Below, piece by piece: positions 16,355 through 24,436 of a stretch of DNA of 64,000 nucleotides; the stretch's first letter is position 1; every line of letters starts with the position of its first letter. The translations under genes were made by a program, and so were the position numbers. The notes below the pieces were generated by a model. It saw nothing but the letters and a program-made list of their open reading frames with translations, made no database searches and had not been told where the DNA came from. Source of the DNA: Bradyrhizobium sp. CB1717 (GTDB taxonomy: Bacteria; Pseudomonadota; Alphaproteobacteria; Rhizobiales; Xanthobacteraceae); assembly GCF_029714325.1 (NCBI RefSeq), contig NZ_CP121666.1, forward strand, positions 9,100,501-9,164,500. Direction: 5' to 3'.

Positions 16355-18163
16355 TCAGTTGCACACTTCGGCATTGGCGTCGTTGCCGGGGCCGCCGCCG
16401 CCACGATATTCGAGATGGCAGCCGCGACTGACCGGACGGCAACCGCTGCTGTTGCAGAACACCTGACCGCCACCCGAGCGACGGCCGGCGGCAGCGATGC
16501 CGGCAGCTGCACCGTAGCCGCCTGCCGCTTCGGCCGCCGCACCGCCGGCCTGACGGCGCTGCCGCGCCGGACGCTCGTCGCCGTCGTCGCGCTTGGCGGT
16601 TGCAGGCTTGGCCGGCTTGGCGGCGCGCTGCTTCTCGCACTCATTGTCGTCGTTGACCGCATAGCCTTCGCGGCAAACGATCTTCGTGCACTTGTCGCCG
16701 TCGGCCTTGAAGCCATGCTCGCAAACCAGCGGGCAGACCCGTGACGGCTTCGACTTGACCGCATCGAGCGCGTCGGTGCTCGCGACCTTCACGTCGAGCT
16801 TGGTGCCGGCGTAGCGGTTGAACTGCGACAGCGAGCGCTGCGAGGACGTACTCCAATTGCCGTCGGCCTGTCCGGAGAAACAACCGACCCGGCCAAGCTC
16901 GGTCTGCACCGAGCGGCTGAGATCGGCTGGCGTCGCCGCCGGCGTCAGCGAGGCGACGTTGGTGCCGGCCGGGCTCGCGGTGCTGGCCGGCGCAGTGCTC
17001 GGCGCCGAGGCGGCGAGATTGACGCGCTGCTGCTCGGCGGCGGCCGCCTGCTGTTGCGCCTGCTCCTTCGTCTTCTGCGCGGCGAGCTGGGCCTGCTCGG
17101 CGGCCTTTGCATCGGCCGCAGCTTTGGCCTGCGCATCCTTCTGCGCGCCGAGCGCGGCAAGACGATCGCGCTCGGCCTCGGCCTGCTTCGCCTTCTCGAT
17201 CGCCGCCGCATGGGCCTGCTCGGCCTGAATCTTGTCGATCTGCAGCTTGGCGAGGTTGGCATAGAAGCCGTCAGGGTGCTGGGCCAGGAAGGCTTCCCAC
17301 GCCGGCCTGTTGCCGACCTGGAGCGCGAGCTCGTAGTCGCGGCGCATGTCGGCCTGAGGGTTCGCCGCAGGCGCTGCAGCCACCGCCTTGACCGGCACCA
17401 GCGGGACGTCGTCGCCGCCGAGCGAGCCATAGACGAACGGCTCCTGCTTGTTGCCGGTCGACTTCAGCACGTCGTCGCGCACGAAGCCGAAAGCGCGGCG
17501 GACATCGAGGCCCGGCGTCGTCAGATGCTTCGACAGCGCGACCGTAAACGGGCTGTTGGCGCCGTCGCCATCCTGCGCCGTGAAGCCGGCCTTGGCCGAA
17601 TAGGCGATCAGCGTGTTGGGGCTGGTCGGCTCGACCTGGGCGAGGCCGCGGCCGATGCCGCGCGAGGCGATGGTGCGCTTCATGGTCTTGCCGAACGGAT
17701 TGTCGCGGCAGGCGTCCAGAATCACCAGGCGGAGCTGCTTGGCGGGCTCGACCGCGACCAGGATCCGGTCGAGCGAGAGCGCCTCGTCGTAGACGTCGGT
17801 GTCGCGCTCGAGCCTGGCGTCGACGGGGATCAGATAGTTCGAGCCTTCGACCTCGATGCCGTGACCGGCATAGTAGACCACGGCAATATCGGCAGTGCGG
17901 GTCGCATCGGCAAAGTCGCGCAGCACACGCCGCGTATCCTGGGCCGACAGATCGTGCCGGGAATCGACCACGTCGAAACCGGCCTCCTTCAACGTCTTCG
18001 CCATCACCGCACCGTCATTGACGGGGTTGGCCAGCGAGGGGGCGTGCTGGTAGGCGGAGTTGGCGAGCACCAGCGCCACGCGCTTTCCGGCAAAGGCGGG
18101 CTCGGCGCCAAGCAGCAGCGTGGCAGCGAGGAGAAGCGGGTAAAGTCTGAGCAGGTTGCGCAT
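16355..18163 (-). CDS. secreted caspase-like (peptidase C14, metacaspase/orthocaspase) protein with coiled coil and Cys-rich tail
   Basis: A 602-residue protein. An N-terminal signal peptide (about 1-25, cut after AFAG region) leads into a p20-like caspase domain (about 26-250) with catalytic His in YYAGHG and Cys in LDACRDNPF. A middle region (about 300-400) is Ala/Gln/Lys-rich and should form a coiled coil. A peptidoglycan-binding-like or repeat segment (FSGQADGNWSTSSQRSLSQFN) follows, then a Cys-rich region with VCPLVCEHGF and KIVCREGY, and a Gly/Ala-rich end with four more Cys. The start is the ATG at 18163, chosen for the signal peptide; the longer frame to 18544 overlaps another gene. 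Family members cleave after Arg/Lys; the target here is unknown. Confidence 0.88.
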   Translation of the reverse strand: MRNLLRLYPLLLAATLLLGAEPAFAGKRVALVLANSAYQHAPSLANPVNDGAVMAKTLKEAGFDVVDSRHDLSAQDTRRVLRDFADATRTADIAVVYYAGHGIEVEGSNYLIPVDARLERDTDVYDEALSLDRILVAVEPAKQLRLVILDACRDNPFGKTMKRTIASRGIGRGLAQVEPTSPNTLIAYSAKAGFTAQDGDGANSPFTVALSKHLTTPGLDVRRAFGFVRDDVLKSTGNKQEPFVYGSLGGDDVPLVPVKAVAAAPAANPQADMRRDYELALQVGNRPAWEAFLAQHPDGFYANLAKLQIDKIQAEQAHAAAIEKAKQAEAERDRLAALGAQKDAQAKAAADAKAAEQAQLAAQKTKEQAQQQAAAAEQQRVNLAASAPSTAPASTASPAGTNVASLTPAATPADLSRSVQTELGRVGCFSGQADGNWSTSSQRSLSQFNRYAGTKLDVKVASTDALDAVKSKPSRVCPLVCEHGFKADGDKCTKIVCREGYAVNDDNECEKQRAAKPAKPATAKRDDGDERPARQRRQAGGAAAEAAGGYGAAAGIAAAGRRSGGGQVFCNSSGCRPVSRGCHLEYRGGGGPGNDANAEVCN

Positions 18164-18344
18164 GACACGACTTCCGAAGTTCGGGGCCATCCGGCCCCTT
18201 TGGGATCGCTCTAGCAGGACCCGTCGCCGGCGCTCGTGATGGAGGTCACGAAGGCGGCTTCGACGACAGGCCGAAAGACCCTCTATGTTTGTCGCGCCAG
18301 CGCGGTCGGGGTTCGGCGACACACGCGGCGCGGGGCCGGTTCCC

Positions 18345-18773
18345 CTAGGAATCCCCGATATGTCCCCGATACTGCGGCAGATCGTCCGTAATCTCGTGCC
18401 AGGGCGCCTTCGAGCCCACGAAAATATGGGCGCTCGGCCGGATCGAGGGGGCATCGACCAGGGTTCCCATGGCGACATGGACCCATTTTCCCTCCCGCAT
18501 CCGGGAATAGAGCAGCGAGCCGCAGCGGGCGCAGTGGGCGTCATGGGTGGTGGCGTCCCCGAAAATGAGCCGCTGGTCGCCGCCCTGGACGATGTGGAGC
18601 TTCTCCTGCGCGATGCCGGCGAACGGCTTGAAGGCCGAACCGGTGGTGCGGCGGCAGTTCGAACAGTGGCAGTTCATCGCATAGGAGAACGCGTCCGCCA
18701 CTTCAAAGCGCACCGTGCGGCAATAGCATTCGCCGGTCAGGATACGAGCGTTCGAATTTTCTGATCCGGTCAT
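18345..18773 (-). CDS. GFA-family (CENP-V/GFA) zinc-binding protein
   Basis: A 142-residue protein with the GFA zinc ligands: GECYCRTVRFEV, then NCHCSNCRRTTGSAF (CxCxxC), and CARCGSLLYSR (CxxC). The family is named after glutathione-dependent formaldehyde-activating enzyme, but most members have no proven activity. The ATG at 18773 matches the family N-terminus better than the ATG at 18815. It is divergent from the NTF2-like gene; their starts are 94 bases apart. Confidence 0.88.
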   Translation of the reverse strand: MTGSENSNARILTGECYCRTVRFEVADAFSYAMNCHCSNCRRTTGSAFKPFAGIAQEKLHIVQGGDQRLIFGDATTHDAHCARCGSLLYSRMREGKWVHVAMGTLVDAPSIRPSAHIFVGSKAPWHEITDDLPQYRGHIGDS

Positions 18774-18867
18774 GGCGAAGCCTTCGCGCAAATAGCTGAC
18801 ACACCCATAGCGCATTATGATGTGTACGACTAAGTTCCGCCCAAGCCATCATGTAAAGGGATGCCCC

Positions 18868-19242
18868 ATGAGCCAGAACCGTTCGAGCGTCGAAGCCGTC
18901 GTGCAATCCTATTTTGACGGGCTCTATGAGGGCGACGCTGAAAAGCTCGGCGCCATCTTCCATCCCTCCGCCGATCTGCGCTGGATCGAGAAGGGCGAGC
19001 TCCAGGTCCTGACCGTGCCGGACTGGCTCGACCGCGTGCGCAAGCGCGCCTCCGGCAAGGCCGAAGGCAAGCCGCGCGAGGATTTCATCGTCACCATCGA
19101 CCGCTCCGACGAGAAGACCGCCTTCATCAAGGTGCGCTGCCAGCTGCCGCCGCGCTATTTCACCGACTATCTGGTGGCGATGAAGCTCGCAGATGGCTGG
19201 CAGATCGTGTCGAAATCGTACAGGTATGATCTGAGGGAGTGA
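18868..19242 (+). CDS. NTF2-like (nuclear transport factor 2 fold) protein, lumazine-binding-like
   Basis: A 124-residue single-domain protein with the SnoaL/NTF2-like pattern: VEAVVQSYFDGLYEGDAEKLGAIFHPSADL at the start and KLADGWQIVSKSYRYDL at the end. AAAGGG lies seven bases before the ATG at 18868, which decides the start. Proteins of this fold bind or process small hydrophobic ligands. No catalytic residues can be assigned, so function stays open. Confidence 0.82.
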   Translation: MSQNRSSVEAVVQSYFDGLYEGDAEKLGAIFHPSADLRWIEKGELQVLTVPDWLDRVRKRASGKAEGKPREDFIVTIDRSDEKTAFIKVRCQLPPRYFTDYLVAMKLADGWQIVSKSYRYDLRE

Positions 19243-19315
19243 GGGGCGCTTCCGCTGCCCGAAATCGGGCGCACTCGCTCGCCATTCTCCGTCATTGCGA
19301 GCGCCGCTCTCGCCC

Positions 19316-19402
19316 CGTCATTGCGAGGAGCCCTTGCGACGAAGCAATCCAGAATCCCTCCGCGGAGAGACTCTGGATTGCTTCGCTGCGCTCGCAATGA
19401 CG
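19316..19402. repeat. dispersed palindrome, 'GTCATTGCGAG/AAGCAATCCAGA' family, copy 1
   Basis: CGTCATTGCGAGG...GAAGCAATCCAGA on the left is mirrored by TCTGGATTGCTTC...CTCGCAATGACG on the right. A half copy (GTCATTGCGAGCG) is just upstream at about 19291. A closely similar full copy is at 22002-22081. It precedes the beta-lactamase gene. Confidence 0.88.
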
Positions 19403-19457
19403 GCGCGGATAAAGCGCACGCTACGTGTTCATTCTCCACTCGCCTGAAGGTCTCTCG

Positions 19458-20327
19458 ATGCATCTCGACCGCCGTTCCCTGCTCGCCTCGCTTGCCTGGA
19501 TGGCCGCTTCTCCCGCTCTTGCGGCAGAGGCGCCGCCAGAGCTCGAAACCTATGAGCGCGACAGCGGCGGGCGGATCGGGCTCTATGCGGAGAATCTCGC
19601 GACCGGCAAGAAGCTCGCCTGGCGTGCCGACGAGCGCTTCGTCATGTGCTCGACCTTCAAGGCTTCGCTTGCGGCCTGCGTGCTGGCGCGGGTCGACCGC
19701 GGCGAGGAGCAGCTTGCGGCCATGATCGCTTACAGTCAGGCCGACCTGCTCGACTATGCTCCGGTTGCCAAGCAAAATCTCGCGGCCGGCAAGATGTCGG
19801 TCGCCGAGATGTGCAGGGCGATCGTCGAGCTCAGCGACAACACCTGCGCCAATCTGCTGCTGGCGCGGATCGGCGGGCCGGCCGCGCTCACCGCATTCTG
19901 GCGATCGCTCGGCGACACCACCACGCGGCTCGACCACAATGAGCCCGAGCTCAACCGCTCTCCGCCCGGCAATCCCCAGGACACCACGACGCCGGCCGCG
20001 ATGGCGGGCAATTTGCGCCGGCTGGTGACGGGCGAGGCGCTGTCAGCGGCGTCACGTGCCCAACTGACCGACTGGATGGTGAACTGCAAGACCGGCGCGA
20101 ACCGGCTGCGCGGCGGCCTGCCGGCGGATTGGACAATCGGCGACAAGACCGGCAACAACGGCAAGGATGCGTCGGGCGATATCGCCGTCGTCTGGCCCAA
20201 GACTGGTACCAAGCCGGATGTGCCGATCCTGATCGCGGCCTATACCCAGGGCGGCACGCCGAATTCCGCGCAGATCGCGGCTGTATTTGCCCGCATCGGA
20301 CGCATGGTGGCAGAGCGGCTGGCGTAA
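19458..20327 (+). CDS. class A beta-lactamase
   Basis: A 289-residue serine beta-lactamase with an N-terminal export signal (about residues 1-25; RRSLLASLAW gives a Tat-like Arg-Arg start). All class A motifs are present: STFK at about residue 65 (nucleophile Ser and Lys), SDN, EPELN (the Glu166 box) and KTG followed by NN. A Cys precedes the active Ser, but the position after KTG has no Cys, so the disulfide typical of KPC/NMC carbapenemases is absent. It hydrolyses penicillins and perhaps cephalosporins in the periplasm. No ampR/blaI gene is adjacent. Genes on both sides and base use are like the rest of the window, so it appears to be resident. Confidence 0.94.
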   Translation: MHLDRRSLLASLAWMAASPALAAEAPPELETYERDSGGRIGLYAENLATGKKLAWRADERFVMCSTFKASLAACVLARVDRGEEQLAAMIAYSQADLLDYAPVAKQNLAAGKMSVAEMCRAIVELSDNTCANLLLARIGGPAALTAFWRSLGDTTTRLDHNEPELNRSPPGNPQDTTTPAAMAGNLRRLVTGEALSAASRAQLTDWMVNCKTGANRLRGGLPADWTIGDKTGNNGKDASGDIAVVWPKTGTKPDVPILIAAYTQGGTPNSAQIAAVFARIGRMVAERLA

Positions 20328-20384
20328 GGCCACCGCATTGACCGCCGCATTGACCTCTTGGCCGCTTCCGGGCCAAGACAGGCC

Positions 20385-21995
20385 ATGATCGCAGCGAAAT
20401 TCCAGACCTTCCTGATCCTGCTCGCGGTGCTGGCGGGCACCGCGCTTGTCGCGCGTCGTTTCAACATTGCTCCTGCGATCCTGCTGATGCTCTCCGGCGT
20501 CGGCCTCGCCTTCGTGCCGGGCATGCCGCCGGTCGAGCTGCCGCCGGAACTGGTGCTGCTGATGGTGCTGCCGCCGCTGATCTACTCGGCGAGCGTCGCC
20601 ATGAGCTGGCGCGAGTTCAGGAACAATCTGCGGCCGATCGTGCTGCTCGCGGTCGGCGCGGTGATCTTCACCGCGGCGCTGGTGGCGGCCGCCACGCATT
20701 ATCTGATCGGCCTGCCCTTGACCGTGGGCTTCCTGCTCGGGGCCATCGTCGCGCCGCCCGACGTGGTGGCGCCGCTCGCGATCGCGCGCCGGCTCAACTT
20801 GCCGCGCCGGCTCGTCGTCATCCTCGAAGGCGAAGGGCTTGCCAACGACGCCACCGCGCTGATCCTGTACCGCTTCGCGCTCGCCGCCATCATGGTTGGA
20901 CATTTCTCGCTGCCGCTGGCGGCCGGCGAGTTCCTGCTGATCGTGGCCAGCGAGATCGCCTTCGGCATCGGCGTCGGCTGGCTCTCCCTCCGCTTCCGCA
21001 AATGGTCCAGGGATCCCCAGGTCGAGCTGACGCTGTCGCTGATCACGCCTTACGTCTCCTACTGGCTGCCCGAGCATGTCGGCGGCTCCGGCGTGATCGC
21101 CACTGTCGCCTGCGGCCTCTATGTGAGCTGGAACGGCCCGCTGCTGATCTCGGCATCGACGCGCCTGCAAGGCATTTTCTTCTGGGACCTCATCATCTAC
21201 CTGATCGAGGGCCTGCTGTTCCTGCTCACCGGCTTCCAGATGCGCGCGCTCTACGAGAAGTCGAAGGCATTTCCGCTCGACGACATCCTGATCGCGACCG
21301 CCGTGGTCCTGATGATCATCGTGACCGCGCGGTTCGTCTGGCTCTATCCCGCGACCTATCTGCCGCGCATCCTCTCCAAGTCGTTGCGCGAGCGCGATCC
21401 GTCCCCGCCATGGCAATGGCCGTTCGTGCTTGCCTTCACCGGCGTGCGTGGCGCCGTGTCGCTGGCGGCCGCGCTGGCGCTGCCGTTCACGCTGCCCGGC
21501 GGCGAGGCCTTTCCCTATCGCGACCTGATCCTGTTCGTCGCCTTCGGCGTCATCTTCGTGACGCTGATCGGCGTCGGCCTGACGCTGCCGCCGGTGGTGC
21601 GCTGGCTCGGTGTCGCCGAGGCCGGCCGCCATGAGCATGTCAGCGAGCACGAGGCGGAGATCACGGCGCGACGCCAGGCGCTCGACGCCGCACTGAAGTC
21701 GCTCGATGCGTTGACCGCGGAAAAGGAGATCTCCGACGAGGTGATGCGGCTGCTGCGCGCCCGCCACGAGATCCGCGTCAACCAGCTGCCCGATTCACTT
21801 GATCCCGCCCATCACGACGTCTCGGCCGCCGGCACCGCACTGACCCGCAACCTGATCGACGCCGAGCGCAAATTCATCCACGACCTCTTGCGCGACGGCC
21901 AGATCACCGACGAGACGAGGCGCCGGATCGAGCGGGATCTGGATCTGGAGGAGGCGAGCCTGGCGAACCGGGAGTACCGGGGCGGGCCGCTGTAG
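20385..21995 (+). CDS. CPA1-type Na+/H+ antiporter
   Basis: A 536-residue inner-membrane protein with about twelve helices and a cytoplasmic tail of about 130 residues. The ion-binding segment reads APPDVVAPLAIARRLN (compare PTDPVA of NhaP) and the second signature EGEGLANDATALILYR (compare ESLLNDGTA). It exchanges sodium and/or potassium for protons. The ATG at 20385 was chosen over a TTG at 20358. It begins 57 bases after the beta-lactamase gene on the same strand; co-transcription is possible. Confidence 0.9.
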   Translation: MIAAKFQTFLILLAVLAGTALVARRFNIAPAILLMLSGVGLAFVPGMPPVELPPELVLLMVLPPLIYSASVAMSWREFRNNLRPIVLLAVGAVIFTAALVAAATHYLIGLPLTVGFLLGAIVAPPDVVAPLAIARRLNLPRRLVVILEGEGLANDATALILYRFALAAIMVGHFSLPLAAGEFLLIVASEIAFGIGVGWLSLRFRKWSRDPQVELTLSLITPYVSYWLPEHVGGSGVIATVACGLYVSWNGPLLISASTRLQGIFFWDLIIYLIEGLLFLLTGFQMRALYEKSKAFPLDDILIATAVVLMIIVTARFVWLYPATYLPRILSKSLRERDPSPPWQWPFVLAFTGVRGAVSLAAALALPFTLPGGEAFPYRDLILFVAFGVIFVTLIGVGLTLPPVVRWLGVAEAGRHEHVSEHEAEITARRQALDAALKSLDALTAEKEISDEVMRLLRARHEIRVNQLPDSLDPAHHDVSAAGTALTRNLIDAERKFIHDLLRDGQITDETRRRIERDLDLEEASLANREYRGGPL

Positions 21996-22001
21996 CCCTC
22001 T

Positions 22002-22081
22002 CGTCATTGCGAGCGCAACGAAGCAATCCAGACTGCCTCTGCGGAAAGACTCTGGATTGCTTCGCTGCGCTCGCAATGACG
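22002..22081. repeat. dispersed palindrome, 'GTCATTGCGAG/AAGCAATCCAGA' family, copy 2
   Basis: CGTCATTGCGAGCG...AAGCAATCCAGA is mirrored by TCTGGATTGCTTC...CGCAATGACG. It fills the gap between the convergent antiporter and amidase genes and is likely to act as a two-way terminator hairpin. Confidence 0.88.
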
Positions 22082-22101
22082 GGCTGAAGCCCCGGGGCCA
22101 G

Positions 22102-22914
22102 CTACCGCCTCTCGCAAAATTCCCCCACCGCAGCGGCCACGGCCCCTGCTATCAGCTCCTGCCGCTCCGCCGAGTTCATTTCCATCTCCTCGTCGCGGTT
22201 GATGATGGAGCCGGCTTCGAGCAGCACGGCGGCGCTTCTTGTTCGCGACAGCACGATGAGCCCGTCATAGCGATAGACGCCGACATCCTTGTCGAGCAAC
22301 TGGCGCCGGTAGCGGCCCATCACCGGCAAGGTGTATTGGCTCGCATAGTGCAGGCCCTGCTCCTTCAACTGCCTGCCGATCATCCGCGCCAATTTCAGGC
22401 TGGTGGTGAAGTGCGGATTGCGCTCGGAGACGAACAGCGAGTGGCCCGAAAATCGATCGCTGAAATAGCTCTTCGCGCCGTCGAATTCCCAGGTGTCGAG
22501 CAGCTTGTCCGGCACCGAATCGTGATGAACCGACAGGAAGAGATCGGCGCGGCCGTCATTGGCGGCACCGACGCGCTTGAACAGGCTCGGCCGCGCCTTG
22601 CCGTCCGTGACGAGCAGGCGGGTTGCGGCAAAGCCCTCGGACTTGAGCTTCGCCGTGATGAGCCGTGCGAGCCGGAAGTTGAAGCCGAACTCCGGATCGT
22701 TGCGCGCACTCAAGGCGCCGTAGGAGTCCGGGGTGTGACCGACATCCACAACGATCCGGAATTTCGGCATCTCGCATTTGACCGGTGATGGCGGCGGCCT
22801 GGATTTCGCAATTTTCCGCGCGGCAGCGGCGGGACCAACAGCGAACGACGTCAGCAGGATCGACGCGATCAGCGGCGCAAGAAGAGCTGCGATGATGCTG
22901 CGCGATTGCCTCAA
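22102..22914 (-). CDS. N-acetylmuramoyl-L-alanine amidase (Amidase_3)
   Basis: A 270-residue periplasmic zinc amidase that cuts the bond between MurNAc and the stem peptide. The signal peptide spans about residues 1-31. Zinc ligands and catalytic residues appear as VDVGHT (His), PEFGFN (Glu), SVHHDS (His) and LLEAGSIIN (catalytic Glu). The start is TTG at 22914 with GGAG eight bases upstream, lying inside the last codons of the Rieske oxygenase gene (stop 22918-22920). The two genes are thus three bases apart and translationally coupled, an odd pairing of cell-wall and oxygenase functions. Confidence 0.9.
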   Translation of the reverse strand: MRQSRSIIAALLAPLIASILLTSFAVGPAAAARKIAKSRPPPSPVKCEMPKFRIVVDVGHTPDSYGALSARNDPEFGFNFRLARLITAKLKSEGFAATRLLVTDGKARPSLFKRVGAANDGRADLFLSVHHDSVPDKLLDTWEFDGAKSYFSDRFSGHSLFVSERNPHFTTSLKLARMIGRQLKEQGLHYASQYTLPVMGRYRRQLLDKDVGVYRYDGLIVLSRTRSAAVLLEAGSIINRDEEMEMNSAERQELIAGAVAAAVGEFCERR

Positions 22915-22917
22915 GCG

Positions 22918-24255
22918 CTACTCCGCTGCCGCAATCCTGGGACGGCCGACGAAGCCGGCGACATCGCCGAAACGCTCCAGCATCACCGCGGGCAGGTCCT
23001 TGGCCTTGCTGGTGACGCAGGCACCGGAGCGCACCGCATAGCGGTCCTGATGCGCGGCCTGCGGCGGCGGCTCGCCCTGCTGAAGCGCGCGCGCCAGATC
23101 CATGACGACTTTGCGGAAATGCATGATGCCGAGATCGGTCGGTCCGAGATGCTCGCGGGTGCGGTCGGCGATCGGGCCCTGGCTGTCCTGCACCGCGGCG
23201 TCCTGCTCGGAGACGCCCTTGATGCCGGTGTAGCTCCGGGTCTTCTGGAGCTTGCGGTCGATCAGATAGTCGTTGCCCTTGTGGCGCAGCGGCACGTAAT
23301 TGTCGTCGACCTCCGCGATCACGCCGTTGCCGCGGTCATAGGCATCGCGTTCGGCCTGCGTCAGCGGCCGCTCCGGATTCCAGGCGTAAGTATAGATCCA
23401 GCAATTGGTGTCGGAGACGGGCACGAAGGTCTGGCCAAAAATGTTTTCGCCCTGCATCGCACTCGGCGCATAGGCATGGAACGGCATCAGGAATTGCGCG
23501 ATGCGCCAGTAGATGTTGTCGCTCCCGGTAAGCCGGCCGCCGGCAATCGTCAGCCCCGCTTCGTGCGGAGTGACCTTGATCACGGGGCGTGGGTCCTCTG
23601 CGATCCAGCGCATGTGGTCACTCGACATCCGCTGAAGCGGATTCACAAAATGCTTCTTGATATCCAGGATCTCGTTCTCCTCCTTGTCGAAGGAGAGATG
23701 GGCGAAGGTGAAATGCGCGGTGTCGATCGAGCCTTCCAGCGCCTGCACCCAGTTGCAGTCCTGCCATTTCTTGCTGACGTAGCGGTGCGAGGCCGGCAGC
23801 AGCGCCATTTCGAGATCGGGCAGCTCGGGCATGGCCTCCGCCGGGCCCATATAGGCCCAGATCATCTCACCCCATTCGCGCACCGGATAGGATTTGATGC
23901 GGATGAGATCCTTGGCGTTGAGATCGGGATAGGAGGTCGGCATGTCCACGCAGCGGCCGTCGGTGTCGAACTTCCAGCCGTGATAGACGCAGCGGACGCC
24001 GCACTCCTCGTTCCGACCAAGCCAGAGATTGGCGCCGCGATGCGGGCAGTATTGATCGATGACACCGACCACGCCGCGCGTGTCGCGGAAGGCGAGCAGC
24101 TCCTCGCCGAGCACGACGATCTTCTTCGGCTCGCCATCGGGTTCAGGGAGCTCTTCCGAGAGCAGGACGGGAATCCAGAAGCGGCGCAGCAGCTCGCCCA
24201 TGCCCGTGCCGGGGCCGGACTCGGTCAGGAATTTATTGTCCTCTGCGCGGAGCAT
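22918..24255 (-). CDS. Rieske [2Fe-2S] ring-hydroxylating oxygenase, phthalate 4,5-dioxygenase-like
   Basis: A 445-residue oxygenase subunit. The Rieske cluster ligands are CPHRGA and CVYHGW (CxH and CxxH) at about residues 68-100. The mononuclear iron site is DTAHFTFAH near residue 180, with the usual Asp and two His. The shape is that of phthalate dioxygenase/VanA-type enzymes, which hydroxylate or O-demethylate aromatic acids with a separate reductase. No reductase gene is adjacent. A strong ribosome site (GGGAGGA) precedes the ATG. It follows the TauD-like gene on the same strand after a palindromic element. Confidence 0.9.
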   Translation of the reverse strand: MLRAEDNKFLTESGPGTGMGELLRRFWIPVLLSEELPEPDGEPKKIVVLGEELLAFRDTRGVVGVIDQYCPHRGANLWLGRNEECGVRCVYHGWKFDTDGRCVDMPTSYPDLNAKDLIRIKSYPVREWGEMIWAYMGPAEAMPELPDLEMALLPASHRYVSKKWQDCNWVQALEGSIDTAHFTFAHLSFDKEENEILDIKKHFVNPLQRMSSDHMRWIAEDPRPVIKVTPHEAGLTIAGGRLTGSDNIYWRIAQFLMPFHAYAPSAMQGENIFGQTFVPVSDTNCWIYTYAWNPERPLTQAERDAYDRGNGVIAEVDDNYVPLRHKGNDYLIDRKLQKTRSYTGIKGVSEQDAAVQDSQGPIADRTREHLGPTDLGIMHFRKVVMDLARALQQGEPPPQAAHQDRYAVRSGACVTSKAKDLPAVMLERFGDVAGFVGRPRIAAAE

Positions 24256-24328
24256 GGAAAATCCTCCCGATTTGTTTTTTTGGAAGATTGGCGCGGGAGC
24301 GGGAAGACGTCAACGCAAGAACGGCTCT

Positions 24329-24426
24329 CGTAGTGTGGGCAAAGGCGCGCTCTTCGCGCGCCGTGCCCACCATCTTGTTGCATGCCGGGCGAGATGGTGG
24401 GCACGCTTCGCTTTGCCCACCCTACG
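24329..24426. repeat. dispersed palindrome, 'GGGTGGGCAAAG' family, copy 3
   Basis: CGTAGTGTGGGCAAAGGCG at the left and CGCTTTGCCCACCCTACG at the right, with CGTGCCCACCAT mirrored by ATGGTGGGCACG inside. It lies between two minus-strand genes (TauD-like upstream, Rieske oxygenase downstream) and may separate their transcripts. Confidence 0.88.
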
Positions 24427-24436
24427 GCACCGTCGC

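Noticed and set aside
16355..18163. Caspase-like protein as part of an anti-phage defence system
   Set aside because: No gasdermin, CRISPR, nuclease or sensor partner is next to it and the protein has an export signal.
20385..21995. Beta-lactamase and antiporter as a transferred resistance island
   Set aside because: Base use resembles the surroundings and no mobility gene or flanking direct repeat was seen.
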